The position numbers were made by a program, and so were the translations under genes. From an uncultured Bacteroidota bacterium (GTDB taxonomy: Bacteria; Bacteroidota; Bacteroidia; UBA7662), in contig CAIOCC010000102.1 in the NCBI GenBank assembly GCA_903856555.1, forward strand, positions 1 to 20,012: a DNA stretch of 20,012 nucleotides, read 5' to 3'. This document shows, in pieces, positions 7,586 to 14,743 of this stretch; positions within the stretch are counted from its first letter, which is position 1; each line of letters starts with the position of its first letter. The notes under the pieces are model-generated. The model was not told where the DNA came from. It ran no database searches and saw nothing but the letters and a program-made list of their open reading frames with translations.

Positions 7586-8080
7586 TTAGGATTCAAGAAA
7601 ACGGTGCATGGCCCGGTGTTCCAACCCGACTTCCAAGAAGGGTTCGCCGGCGATTTTGTAGCCTGTGGCCTCGTAAAACCCCACCACCGAAGAACGGGCA
7701 TGCAAATACACCTGCCGGACGGGGCTCTTATCCAGAACCCATGCATGGGCGTAATCCATCAATGCGCGACCCCAACCCAGGCCCTGCAGGTCTTGACGAA
7801 CGGCCACTTGCCGAAGATGATAGGCGGGCATGTCCAGAACGGCCTCCGGGGGGGCGGCTTGAATCCAGGACGGCGTAACGGAGGGACGAAGCACCAAACA
7901 GGCACAGACGGCTCCGTTGGGGTCAAAACCAGCCAGGTGGATGGAGTCTTTTTCGGCATCCAGGGCCTCCTTGGTAAAATGCAAGCCCAGGGGAGCGCGT
8001 AGCAAGGTGTGCCGCAAGGCCACCGTGAGGGCGTATTCGGAACGACCCCAGGCGATCTCTTGCCAAAGCGTTTCGTCCAT
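7586..8080 (-). CDS. GNAT-family N-acetyltransferase
   Basis: Soluble protein of 164 residues with the GNAT fold. The acetyl-CoA pyrophosphate loop is clear: LRQVAVRQDLQGLGWGRALM at about 89-108, containing the Q-x-x-G-x-G core at 99-104. Downstream are the beta-5/alpha-4 parts VYLHARSSVVGFYEATGYK and GEPFLEVGLEHRAMHR, typical of small stand-alone GNATs. The substrate cannot be read: the E-x-G-x-x-H ending is common to many ElaA-like and YjcF-like members. The gene starts 6 bases after the mscS stop and is followed by kdsB. Nothing in it points directly to LPS, so shared transcription may be the only link. Confidence 0.85.
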   Translation of the reverse strand: MDETLWQEIAWGRSEYALTVALRHTLLRAPLGLHFTKEALDAEKDSIHLAGFDPNGAVCACLVLRPSVTPSWIQAAPPEAVLDMPAYHLRQVAVRQDLQGLGWGRALMDYAHAWVLDKSPVRQVYLHARSSVVGFYEATGYKIAGEPFLEVGLEHRAMHRFLES

Positions 8081-8086
8081 GAATTT

Positions 8087-9187
8087 TTAGTCGTGAACCG
8101 TGACCATGGTCCGGGTTGGAAAAGCAAAATCGGTCGGATGACGACTGATGACCGCATAGATTCCAAAGTTGATTTCTTCGCGGACCCGGAGGTACTCGTC
8201 GTAATCCGGGGTTTTGACCAGATAAATGATTTGCAGGTCCAGCGAGCTTTCTCCGTAACCAAAAAAAGAAACCACCGGATGTTCGTCAATCATGGGATGC
8301 TCCTTCAGCAGTGTTTTGATTTCTTGGATAACCGTTCGAAGGGTTTCGGGGGTGGTTTGGTAAACCAAGCCCAATTGAAAAGAAGCCCGTCGGTGGGTGC
8401 TTTCGGTGATGTTATTCAGGGGCTCGGTCACCAATGCTTTGTTGGGAATGGTAACAAAAGATTTATCCAGGGTGCGGAGACGGGTGGAACGAAAACCCAC
8501 GTTTTCAACCGTACCTGTAATTCCCTTGAATTCAATGGTATCCCCTACCGTAAAGGGCTTATCCAGGAAAATCGTAAAAGAGCCGAGTAAATTGGCCAGA
8601 CTTTCTTGGGCGGCCAGAGCCACGGCCAAACCACCGATCCCTAGACCACCGATGAGGGCGGCGATATTGGCCTGAAAAACAATGCCAATAACAAAAAGAA
8701 AGGCCGACAACATGACCCCCACCTTGATCCCGTCTTTGATATAGGGAACCCATTGGTCCTGGATTTTCTCGGGGTCTTTGGCTGCTTTTTGTTGCCAAAC
8801 ATCGGCCACAAAATCAGCGACTTTGAGCAGGGTTTTGGCTCCGTACCAAACCAGCCCCAATTGCAGTAGAATATCGATATAAAAATGGATACGGAGTGGC
8901 TTTCCGAACCAAACCACTTTGGATGGGATGTTCAAGATGGTAAAAGCCGCCATCAGAGCGACAAAAACCAAAAAGCGCCGGAGTGGTTTGCCGGTCAGGC
9001 GATTGAAGAGGCGCCTCCGCTCGATATCACGCTCGCTAAATGCCCTGTAAACCAGCATATTAATAAGCCTGGCAAGGGGGCCGTTAAAAAACAAAATAAA
9101 CACCAAAACACCCATGGAAAGGACCCATTGGAGCAGGGTTTGGCCCGCCCAGCTGTTTTGTAACAACGAATTTATGGCGTTTTGCAT
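8087..9187 (-). CDS. MscS-family mechanosensitive ion channel
   Basis: Inner-membrane channel that opens under membrane tension to release solutes on osmotic downshock. It has 366 residues, longer than E. coli MscS (286), with about five helices (roughly 17-36, 70-87, 101-117, 153-171, 174-205). The pore helix has the Ala/Gly packing pattern ALIGGLGIGGLAVALAAQES at 177-196, followed by LLGSFTIFLDKPFTVGDTIEF and the beta domain motif VENVGFRSTRLRTLD with IPN. All are core MscS signatures. The C-terminal alpha/beta domain ends in FPTRTMVTVHD. It begins 3 bases after the dehydrogenase stop and precedes the acetyltransferase by 6 bases, so it is a middle gene of the operon. Which paralogue class it belongs to is not decided. 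Confidence 0.93.
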   Translation of the reverse strand: MQNAINSLLQNSWAGQTLLQWVLSMGVLVFILFFNGPLARLINMLVYRAFSERDIERRRLFNRLTGKPLRRFLVFVALMAAFTILNIPSKVVWFGKPLRIHFYIDILLQLGLVWYGAKTLLKVADFVADVWQQKAAKDPEKIQDQWVPYIKDGIKVGVMLSAFLFVIGIVFQANIAALIGGLGIGGLAVALAAQESLANLLGSFTIFLDKPFTVGDTIEFKGITGTVENVGFRSTRLRTLDKSFVTIPNKALVTEPLNNITESTHRRASFQLGLVYQTTPETLRTVIQEIKTLLKEHPMIDEHPVVSFFGYGESSLDLQIIYLVKTPDYDEYLRVREEINFGIYAVISRHPTDFAFPTRTMVTVHD

Positions 9188-9190
9188 GGC

Positions 9191-10525
9191 TTAATTGGTG
9201 GGTTGCAATTGATTCAGAGCCCGTCGGTAGCCTTCGAGACAAAGGTTCGTGGAAGGGGCTGTGTTATTGGAGAGGCAACCCTGCACAGCCTGTCGAATGG
9301 TGAGGGCCACATCTTCAAAGATGTCACGGGCTTGCATTCCAGGGTCGTCCTGCATCAGGTAGGCAAAAACCCGGGCCATCCCGCAATTTGCGACGAAGTC
9401 CGGAAGGACCGCGATACGTTCATCCACCGACCTGGCGATGGGTCCCATAAAGATTTCGGGGTCCGCAAAGGGCACATTTGCACCGCAGGCCACTAGGTTC
9501 AAACCCTTGTTTATCAGAGAGTTGATTTGTTCTCCAGTTACAAGGCGGGAGGCGGCCGCCGGCACGAAAACATCGGCCGCCTGCGCCCAGAACAAGGGGG
9601 CGGCTTCCTGGTGAGGGAGGCAAGGGATGGCATCCGGGTTCAGGGCGTTTCCGCGGCGCATCAAGAGGAGCCGGCGGCAAGCCTCCAGATCGAGCGGGGC
9701 GCCTTGGTTGGCCACCCAGCCGTATTCCCGGTCCAGAATGCCTTGGATTTTCATCCCTGCATAACACAAGTAATAGGCAGCGGTGGCGGCGACATTGCCC
9801 CAACCCTGTACGAGAACCAGGCGATCTTTGAAGGCGGGGTGACCCTCCAAAATCCATGAACCGCCTGTTGGGTTGGGGGTCCCGGCCTGGGAGGCGTAAT
9901 AGGCGAGGACGGATTCGGCGACGCCCCATCCCGTGATAAGGTCCGCGATGGTCATGGTGGGCAGATGTTCGGGGCCGGGACCGGGTGTGGCGTGGTGAGC
10001 CGGGGTGAACAAAGGATTGGTTACCGGCAGGCTGACCCCTTCACGCAATTGGGCCAGGCGTTTTTCGCGGAGGTGGCGACCGTAATGACCTTGAACCACC
10101 CCTTGTTGGGGATGTTGCAGGTCGTTGGCCAGGGTATAGGGAATGACCTCGTGGATTTCGTCCACATTCAGGTCACCCCCTGTTCCGTAAAAATTTTTGA
10201 GCAAAGGGTCCAGGGCTTTGTACCACCGTTTGAGGACCTGGTCTTTGCGGGGGTCGGATGGATCAAAGTCAATGCCCGATTTGGCCCCACCGATGGCAGG
10301 TCCCGAGACGGTGAATTTGATTTCCATGGTTTTGGCCAGGGACTCAACCTCCCGCCGGTCCAATCCTTTGCGCATCCGAGTTCCGCCGCCGGCGGCCCCA
10401 CCCCGTAGGGAATTGAGCACCGCCCAGCCACGGGCACCGGTTGGGGCATCGTTCCATTCAAATACAATTTCAGGAGCTTGGTTTTCGAAGGCCTTGAGGC
10501 GTTCGAGGATGGGTTTTTCCGACAT
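9191..10525 (-). CDS. Glu/Leu/Phe/Val dehydrogenase, substrate not assigned
   Basis: NAD(P)-dependent oxidative deamination of an amino acid to its 2-oxo acid; cytoplasmic. It has 444 residues. The substrate domain includes RGGAAGGGTRMRKG (41-54), MEIK with Lys70, the catalytic-lysine loop PAIGGAKSGID (Lys82) and YGTGGDLNVDE with the catalytic Asp118. A segment at about 145-200 (rich in R, H, P and G) separates the lobes and ends with TGWGVAES, the family's TGxGV motif. The NAD-binding lobe begins VLVQGWGNVAATAA, a GxGNVA loop. GGGTRM recalls leucine dehydrogenase while GGAKSGI recalls glutamate dehydrogenase, so the substrate is open. A strong promoter and a hairpin precede it. It is the first gene of the unit with mscS, GNAT and kdsB. 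Confidence 0.92.
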   Translation of the reverse strand: MSEKPILERLKAFENQAPEIVFEWNDAPTGARGWAVLNSLRGGAAGGGTRMRKGLDRREVESLAKTMEIKFTVSGPAIGGAKSGIDFDPSDPRKDQVLKRWYKALDPLLKNFYGTGGDLNVDEIHEVIPYTLANDLQHPQQGVVQGHYGRHLREKRLAQLREGVSLPVTNPLFTPAHHATPGPGPEHLPTMTIADLITGWGVAESVLAYYASQAGTPNPTGGSWILEGHPAFKDRLVLVQGWGNVAATAAYYLCYAGMKIQGILDREYGWVANQGAPLDLEACRRLLLMRRGNALNPDAIPCLPHQEAAPLFWAQAADVFVPAAASRLVTGEQINSLINKGLNLVACGANVPFADPEIFMGPIARSVDERIAVLPDFVANCGMARVFAYLMQDDPGMQARDIFEDVALTIRQAVQGCLSNNTAPSTNLCLEGYRRALNQLQPTN

Positions 10526-10532
10526 ATTTCCA

Positions 10533-10560
10533 AAAGCGGGAGGGGTTGAACCCGCGCTTT
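10533..10560 (-). other. Hairpin in the leader of the dehydrogenase operon, terminator-like
   Basis: In the minus-strand direction GCGGG pairs with CCCGC around a 10-base loop. AAA precedes and TTTT follows the stem, so three A-U pairs can extend it past a two-base bulge. It sits just after the -7 box, so it fills most of the roughly 30-base leader. It could end transcripts of the upstream RIC-like gene, weaken the operon's own transcripts, or protect the 5' end. The T-run is short. Confidence 0.45.
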
Positions 10561-10591
10561 CAAAGATAGGGTGCCTTAGTTCAAGCGCAAA
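10561..10591 (-). promoter_or_regulatory. Bacteroidota-type promoter for the dehydrogenase-mscS-GNAT-kdsB operon
   Basis: On the minus strand TTTG (10591-10588) is followed by exactly 19 bases and TATCTTTG (10568-10561). This is a full match to the phylum's sigma-ABfr consensus TTTG-N19-21-TAnnTTTG. The expected start of transcription is near 10555, about 30 bases before the ATG. The -33 element lies inside the last codons of the RIC-like gene, so the operon can be read independently of it. Confidence 0.65.
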
Positions 10592-11307
10592 AGCCGGTTT
10601 TCGAGGTCTACAATCTTTGGAAACAGCTCCTGTGCCTCGCGGTTTTCGTGTTCCATCCAGCTTTGCCCGAAGTCTTGCAAGTCTTTCAACAATTGCTGTT
10701 TGGAGTCCGATGACGGGTCTTCCTGATGCATATTTCGCACCGTATCCATCATGTGTTGGAACATTTTAAAAAGAGCCTCGATGTCCGGGTCCTCGGTGAG
10801 GGCATGGTTTTGCATCGCTTCCAGACAGACGGCATGCGATCGCCGGCCCGCAATCCCCTCGTTCAGGATTTGGAGGTAAGGGAACCATTCCTCTTCCTCT
10901 AGAAGGAAATGACAAGCGATTTCGGCCGCTAGGATTTCAAAATCGTCCAAAACGGGTTCAAAAAGCGGGTCGCTTTCCAGGCTTTGCCGAAGTTGGCGTA
11001 GACCATTCCCCAGCAAAAGGGCATGGTCTGCCCGCAGGCCCCCAATCAGTTTGGAAATTTCAGCATCGCTATCGGCGTGGGCGTTTTCATCCGAAATACT
11101 TTGGCCGTTGACCAAAAATCCCAGCAAGGCCCAGGAGTCCCAACCGATGCTTTGGGCCACTTGTTCGATGGTTAGGCAATCAATGACGGCCGGTGTAGGC
11201 ACCCCCAGGCGCTCCAATTCGGCCCCTGCGGTCGGTAAAACCATCAACAAATCGCAGATGTTGGTGTCAGGCTGCCAAGGGGGCAGGATGGGTGGCCGCA
11301 GGCTCAT
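10576..11307 (-). CDS. Hemerythrin-type di-iron protein related to RIC (ScdA/YtfE)
   Basis: RIC proteins use a di-iron centre in a four-helix bundle to repair iron-sulfur clusters after nitric oxide or oxidative damage. This one has 243 residues. An N-terminal ScdA_N/DUF1858-like segment (about 15-66: ICDLLMVLP...LERLGV...LTIEQVAQSIG) keeps the fold pattern, but the usual Cys-Cys pair is missing and only Cys44 remains. The bundle follows with candidate iron ligands in the right order: His95 (RADH), His133 and Glu137 (HFLLE), His168 (NHAL), His220 and Glu224 (HENRE). The four-residue spacing in both H/E pairs matches YtfE. Function is inferred from this pattern; a sensor or iron-storage role is possible. 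It lies 50 bases upstream of the dehydrogenase on the same strand and is divergent from the esterase. Confidence 0.75.
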   Translation of the reverse strand: MSLRPPILPPWQPDTNICDLLMVLPTAGAELERLGVPTPAVIDCLTIEQVAQSIGWDSWALLGFLVNGQSISDENAHADSDAEISKLIGGLRADHALLLGNGLRQLRQSLESDPLFEPVLDDFEILAAEIACHFLLEEEEWFPYLQILNEGIAGRRSHAVCLEAMQNHALTEDPDIEALFKMFQHMMDTVRNMHQEDPSSDSKQQLLKDLQDFGQSWMEHENREAQELFPKIVDLENRLLRLN

Positions 11308-11470
11308 CGAAGGTTGCTTTAATACAAGACCCCTGAGAATCCAAAAGGTTTTAGGGGCCCCTGGGTTTGTCGCGTCCGGGCTTCTTCCTCGCTTTACCTT
11401 TGTGGCCGGTCAAACCCACCCCCAACGCCCCTTCGAACTCGTTCGCAATACCCTTTTGTCCCCGCCGTCC
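11308..11470. other. Largest intergenic region, divergent RIC-like gene and esterase
   Basis: 163 bases without a gene. It contains the perfect palindrome AGGGGCCCCT (11353-11362); its left half can also pair with CCCCT at 11330-11334. It also holds an exact TAnnTTTG box (TACCTTTG, 11395-11402) pointing at the esterase. The nearest TTTG upstream (11366-11369) is 25 bases away, longer than the usual 19-21. No -7 match is seen for the RIC-like gene. The palindrome could be an operator, but nothing proves it. Open reading through this region in the esterase frame looks like noise. Confidence 0.35.
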
Positions 11471-12283
11471 ATGCATTCCAACGAATCTTTCTCTTCTGCC
11501 GGTCAAGGTTGGCATGTTTTGGAGGTAGGCTCCGGTGAGCCTTTGGTCATTCTGCACGGTGTATTTGGGTCGGGGGATAATTGGATGAGCATAGCGCGTC
11601 GCTTGGAGCATCGATGGAAGGTTTACCTTCCAGACCAACGCAACCACGGCAAATCCTTTCGATCCGAGGAATTTGGGTACGATTTGCTGGCCGGGGATTT
11701 GCTGGAATGGATGGATACCCGGGGTCTGGAAGCGATTCACTTGTTGGGTCATTCCATGGGCGGCAAGGCCGCCATGCGCTTTGCGGCCCTCGCCCCTGAT
11801 CGACTCAAGAGCTTGGTGGTGGTGGATATCGCCCGCCGAGCCTATCGCTTGGATACCCACCGCTCCATGCTAGAGGCCATGAAGGCCCTAGACCTCGCGG
11901 CTTGCACCACCCGTTCCGATTTGGATAGGGCCCTGCAACCCTCGGTGCCCGAGGAAGGAACTCGGTTGTTCATTCTCAAAAACATTGAACGGGATTCGAC
12001 AGGTGCCTTCCGCTGGCGCATTGCGTTGGACCCCCTCCTTCGATCCTTGGATGCGATTGGAACCTCTTTGGCCGATCATGCGCCGATTCAAATTCCTTGT
12101 TTGGTGATAAGGGGCCGAGAATCCGGGTATGTGAGCGATGCCGACTTTGAACAAATCGCTCGTTGTTTCCCCCAAAGTCGTTTGGTCACCATCGAAGGTG
12201 CCGGACATTGGGTGCATGCCGATCGTCCAAATGAATTAACCGATGCGTTGATGGAATTTTGGAGTCCTTGGATGAATTCATAA
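11471..12283 (+). CDS. Alpha/beta-hydrolase, YbfF-like esterase
   Basis: Soluble serine hydrolase of 270 residues. Oxyanion region VILHGVFGSGDNW at 26-38. The segment YLPDQRNHGKS at 52-62 is the hallmark of the YbfF/ABHD11 group. Nucleophile elbow GHSMGG at 93-98 (Ser95). VVVDIA with Asp119 is the acid position used in YbfF, and GAGHWVH at 243-249 supplies His246. The triad appears complete. YbfF enzymes hydrolyse acyl-CoA or short esters in vitro; the natural substrate is unknown. The frame is open 140 codons further upstream, antisense to the RIC-like gene, but MHSNESF at 11471 matches the family start and the upstream part has no conserved features. A TACCTTTG box lies 69 bases before it. 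rlmD follows after 46 bases. Confidence 0.9.
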   Translation: MHSNESFSSAGQGWHVLEVGSGEPLVILHGVFGSGDNWMSIARRLEHRWKVYLPDQRNHGKSFRSEEFGYDLLAGDLLEWMDTRGLEAIHLLGHSMGGKAAMRFAALAPDRLKSLVVVDIARRAYRLDTHRSMLEAMKALDLAACTTRSDLDRALQPSVPEEGTRLFILKNIERDSTGAFRWRIALDPLLRSLDAIGTSLADHAPIQIPCLVIRGRESGYVSDADFEQIARCFPQSRLVTIEGAGHWVHADRPNELTDALMEFWSPWMNS

Positions 12284-12329
12284 ATTATTCTCCCCGTCCC
12301 CGCCTCGCCTTTACGAATCCCTGAACTAC

Positions 12330-13745
12330 ATGCCTCGTCCCCAACCCAAACCCATGCCTGTTATGGAATGCATTGTTACCGGAATGGGTGAAGACGGATT
12401 GGGCGTCGCCAAAACCGAAACCAAGGTTCTATTTGTGGAGGGCGGATTGCCCGGAGATCGGGTTGAAGTTCAGGTTTTTCGCCAAAAGCCACGGTACATG
12501 GTGGGGCGGGTTTTGCGCCTTTTGGAGCCTTCGCCGCAACGGGTGGAACCGGTTTGTAAGCATTTTGGGCTGTGCGGGGGATGTAAATGGCAGAATTTGG
12601 CCTACGAAACCCAGTTGATGTACAAGGCCGGTCAGGTACGTGACGCTTTGGTCCGCTTGGGGGGCTTGGATTTGAGTGGCGTCGAAGTTCAGGAACCCCT
12701 GGGCGCCCCTCGAACCTATGCTTTTCGTAACAAATTAGAATTCACTTTTACCAATCGCCGCTGGTTGACTACGGACGAATTAACGAACGATGAATTGAAT
12801 CGTAACGGGCTGGGCTTTCATCTTCCCGGCCGTTTTGAGCGGGTGGTTCATTTGGATGAATGTCACCTGATGGAACCTTTGATGAATGAGATCCGTCTTG
12901 CCTTTTTTGAAACAGCCATCGAGCAGGGTCTGACCTTTTACGATGTTCGTCAACGCACCGGTTACCTCCGAAATTTGATGGTCCGAAATACGACCCAGGG
13001 GGAGTGGATGGTTTTGTTATCTGTTTCCGAAGACAACCCAGAGACCCTCAAAACCCTGATGGATCGAGTCCAAGAACGTGTACCAACGGTGGAAAACCTC
13101 CTGTATACGGTCAATTCCAAGGCCAACGACAGCCTGGAAGGCCTGGAAATCCGTGTCTACAAAGGTCAAAACAGGGTGGTACAGGTTTGGGATGGCTTGT
13201 CCTTTGGGATCTCGGCCTCTTCGTTTTTTCAAACCAACCCCCAACAAGCCGAAGCCATGCTGGGCCTGGTCCGGGAATGGTGCGGACTGAGCGGTCAGGA
13301 ATTGGTTTACGATCTGTACACCGGGACCGGGAGCATTGCTTTGTTTCTAGCCAAGCAAGCATCGCGTGTTGTCGGCATCGAATATGTCCAAGCCGCTGTG
13401 GACGATGCCTGCCGAAATGCTGAACAAAACGACATTCATAACACCGAATTTTTTGCAGGCGATATGGCCGCTTTGCTCAACAACGATTTTTTTGAAGCGC
13501 ACGGTTACCCGGATGTGGTGGTGGTGGATCCGCCCCGCGCCGGCATGCATCCGGATGTTGTGGAAGCCCTCAAAAACTGTGGGGCCCAACGTTTGGTTTA
13601 TGTATCTTGCAATGCCTCCACCCAGGCCAGGGACCTGCAGGCTTTGTCCGATACCTATCGCTTGCTTCGCTACCGTCCGGTGGACCTATTCCCCCAAACT
13701 GCTCATATCGAAAACCTGGCCCTTTTGGAACGCATACACCCGTAG
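12330..13745 (+). CDS. rlmD: 23S rRNA (uracil-C5)-methyltransferase, RlmD/TrmA family
   Basis: SAM-dependent enzyme that adds a methyl group to C5 of a uridine in RNA, most likely in 23S rRNA. It has 471 residues. An N-terminal TRAM domain (about 10-64) is followed by an iron-sulfur cluster site: Cys76, Cys82, Cys85 (CKHFGLCGGCKWQ) and Cys178 (DECHL). The catalytic domain shows ASSFFQTNPQQAE, the SAM loop DLYTGTGS at 328-335, DPPRAG at 400-405, the nucleophile Cys427 in VSCNAST and the general base Glu461 in HIENLALL. All key residues are present. Separating RlmD from RlmC or TrmA by sequence alone is uncertain, so the symbol is provisional. The start MPRPQPKP gives a short basic lead. A gene of unknown function follows after only 4 bases. 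Confidence 0.9.
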   Translation: MPRPQPKPMPVMECIVTGMGEDGLGVAKTETKVLFVEGGLPGDRVEVQVFRQKPRYMVGRVLRLLEPSPQRVEPVCKHFGLCGGCKWQNLAYETQLMYKAGQVRDALVRLGGLDLSGVEVQEPLGAPRTYAFRNKLEFTFTNRRWLTTDELTNDELNRNGLGFHLPGRFERVVHLDECHLMEPLMNEIRLAFFETAIEQGLTFYDVRQRTGYLRNLMVRNTTQGEWMVLLSVSEDNPETLKTLMDRVQERVPTVENLLYTVNSKANDSLEGLEIRVYKGQNRVVQVWDGLSFGISASSFFQTNPQQAEAMLGLVREWCGLSGQELVYDLYTGTGSIALFLAKQASRVVGIEYVQAAVDDACRNAEQNDIHNTEFFAGDMAALLNNDFFEAHGYPDVVVVDPPRAGMHPDVVEALKNCGAQRLVYVSCNASTQARDLQALSDTYRLLRYRPVDLFPQTAHIENLALLERIHP

Positions 13746-13749
13746 CTCT

Positions 13750-14214
13750 ATGAATCCTGACGATTTCTTCGATCCCGAGGACGCCTCCTCCTCCGAGGAC
13801 GGTTCCCCCTCCGAGGACGGTTCCCCCTCCGATGATTCCCCTTCCCTTCCCCCTCAATGGGCGGATTTGCAGAAGGATTTAACCTATTATGCCACCTACC
13901 TCCAGGGGATTTCCCACGAGGTTTTGGATAGCGGGACCTCCAAATACCCTGTTTTTGTGGCCTATGCCAACGGGCAACCGGACCTAGGCCGTCCATTGCT
14001 GGACCATCGTCAATTGGATACCCGCTGGAGTATCCGTGTTTCGGTGATGGAGGAATTTGTTCGTAAATCCATTTTGAGTCGGGAACAGTTCCAGACGTTC
14101 AAGCAAAGTTGGAAAGACCCCAACGATTTTATCTGTGTTTTTGTAGCCGATCCTCAGCAGGCGGCCTTTGTTTATTTCCCGTATCCGGTGGCCGAAGGCG
14201 GGGATGAAATCTAA
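13750..14214 (+). CDS. Conserved protein of unknown function with acidic Ser-rich N-terminus
   Basis: Protein of 154 residues with no signal peptide or membrane helix. The first 36 residues are acidic low-complexity sequence made of SEDGSP repeats. The body (about 40-150) is a compact alpha/beta-looking domain: ADLQKDLTYYATYLQGISHE, SKYPVFVAY, WSIRVSVMEEFVRKSIL, DPNDFICVFVADPQQAAFVYFPY. I recall similar small proteins in many Bacteroidota but know of no function. The open frame extends 128 codons upstream through rlmD; the ATG at 13750, 4 bases after the rlmD stop, is the sensible start. It overlaps the next gene by 11 bases, so rlmD, this gene and the DUF4442 gene are probably one translationally linked unit. 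Confidence 0.75.
   Translation: MNPDDFFDPEDASSSEDGSPSEDGSPSDDSPSLPPQWADLQKDLTYYATYLQGISHEVLDSGTSKYPVFVAYANGQPDLGRPLLDHRQLDTRWSIRVSVMEEFVRKSILSREQFQTFKQSWKDPNDFICVFVADPQQAAFVYFPYPVAEGGDEI
13792..13841 (+). repeat. 18-base in-frame tandem repeat encoding SEDGSP
   Basis: Two perfect 18-base units (13792-13809 and 13810-13827, beginning TCCGAGGAC) are followed by a diverged 14-base partial copy. They encode SEDGSP, SEDGSP and SDDSP in the N-terminus of the protein of unknown function. Perfect copies suggest recent slippage. Confidence 0.85.
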
Positions 14215-14716
14215 AACCGTGAAGGAAACTCCGAAAACGATGCCCGCACAATCGCCTTCGTTGCCCTCGGTTTACCGGCACCTGTTCCCTGTTTTTTTGT
14301 TGTTCAAATTGCCGTTGGCATGGATGGCGGGATTGCGTCTGGATGTTTTGGAGGGCGGCCGTTGTGTGGTGCGCATGCGGCATGGTTTTTGGAATCGTAA
14401 CCCCTTTGGCTCCATGTATTTCGCAGCCATGGCCATGGGCGCGGAAATGTCCACCGGTTTGCCCGCCTATGTTTATTTGCGTCAAAACCAAAAGAACGCC
14501 AGCTTGCTTTTGGCTGGGATGGAAGCCGTTTACCACAAAAAAGCCGTTGGTCGTTTGACCTTTGAATTTGAAGACGGCGGGGACTTGATTCCATGCCTGG
14601 AGGCACTGGTCCAAAGCGGGGATACCTGCCGAACGGTCTTGGTGTCTCGTTGTTACAATGAATCAAAACAATTGATGGCAGAATTTCGTTTTACATGGAC
14701 TTTTAGGCATCGATAA
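14204..14716 (+). CDS. DUF4442 hot-dog-fold protein, thioesterase-like
   Basis: Soluble protein of 170 residues matching the DUF4442 group of the hot-dog thioesterase superfamily. The diagnostic part is FWNRNPFGSMYFAAMAMGAE at about 62-81, which corresponds to the central helix of hot-dog enzymes, flanked by the strands VVRMRHG and KKAVGRLTFEFED. No catalytic reaction is established for the family; acyl-CoA or acyl-ACP binding or hydrolysis is an inference from the fold. I chose the ATG at 14204, which overlaps the upstream stop by 11 bases; MPAQSP at 14240 would also work and give 158 residues. Position suggests co-translation with the protein of unknown function. msrB begins 27 bases later. 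Confidence 0.8.
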   Translation: MKSKTVKETPKTMPAQSPSLPSVYRHLFPVFLLFKLPLAWMAGLRLDVLEGGRCVVRMRHGFWNRNPFGSMYFAAMAMGAEMSTGLPAYVYLRQNQKNASLLLAGMEAVYHKKAVGRLTFEFEDGGDLIPCLEALVQSGDTCRTVLVSRCYNESKQLMAEFRFTWTFRHR

Positions 14717-14724
14717 GCACGAAT

Positions 14725-14736
14725 GGCCTGAAGGCC
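14725..14736 (+). other. Short inverted repeat between the DUF4442 gene and msrB
   Basis: GGCC-TGAA-GGCC followed by TTGTT, 8 bases after the DUF4442 stop and 7 bases before the msrB ATG. The stem is four to five pairs, too short for a confident terminator. It could modulate msrB translation or be chance. Confidence 0.25.
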
Positions 14737-14743
14737 TTGTTCC

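Noticed and set aside
11051..11470. 140-codon upstream extension of the esterase frame
   Set aside because: Much of it is antisense to the RIC-like gene; it has no conserved sequence and the family start is at 11471.
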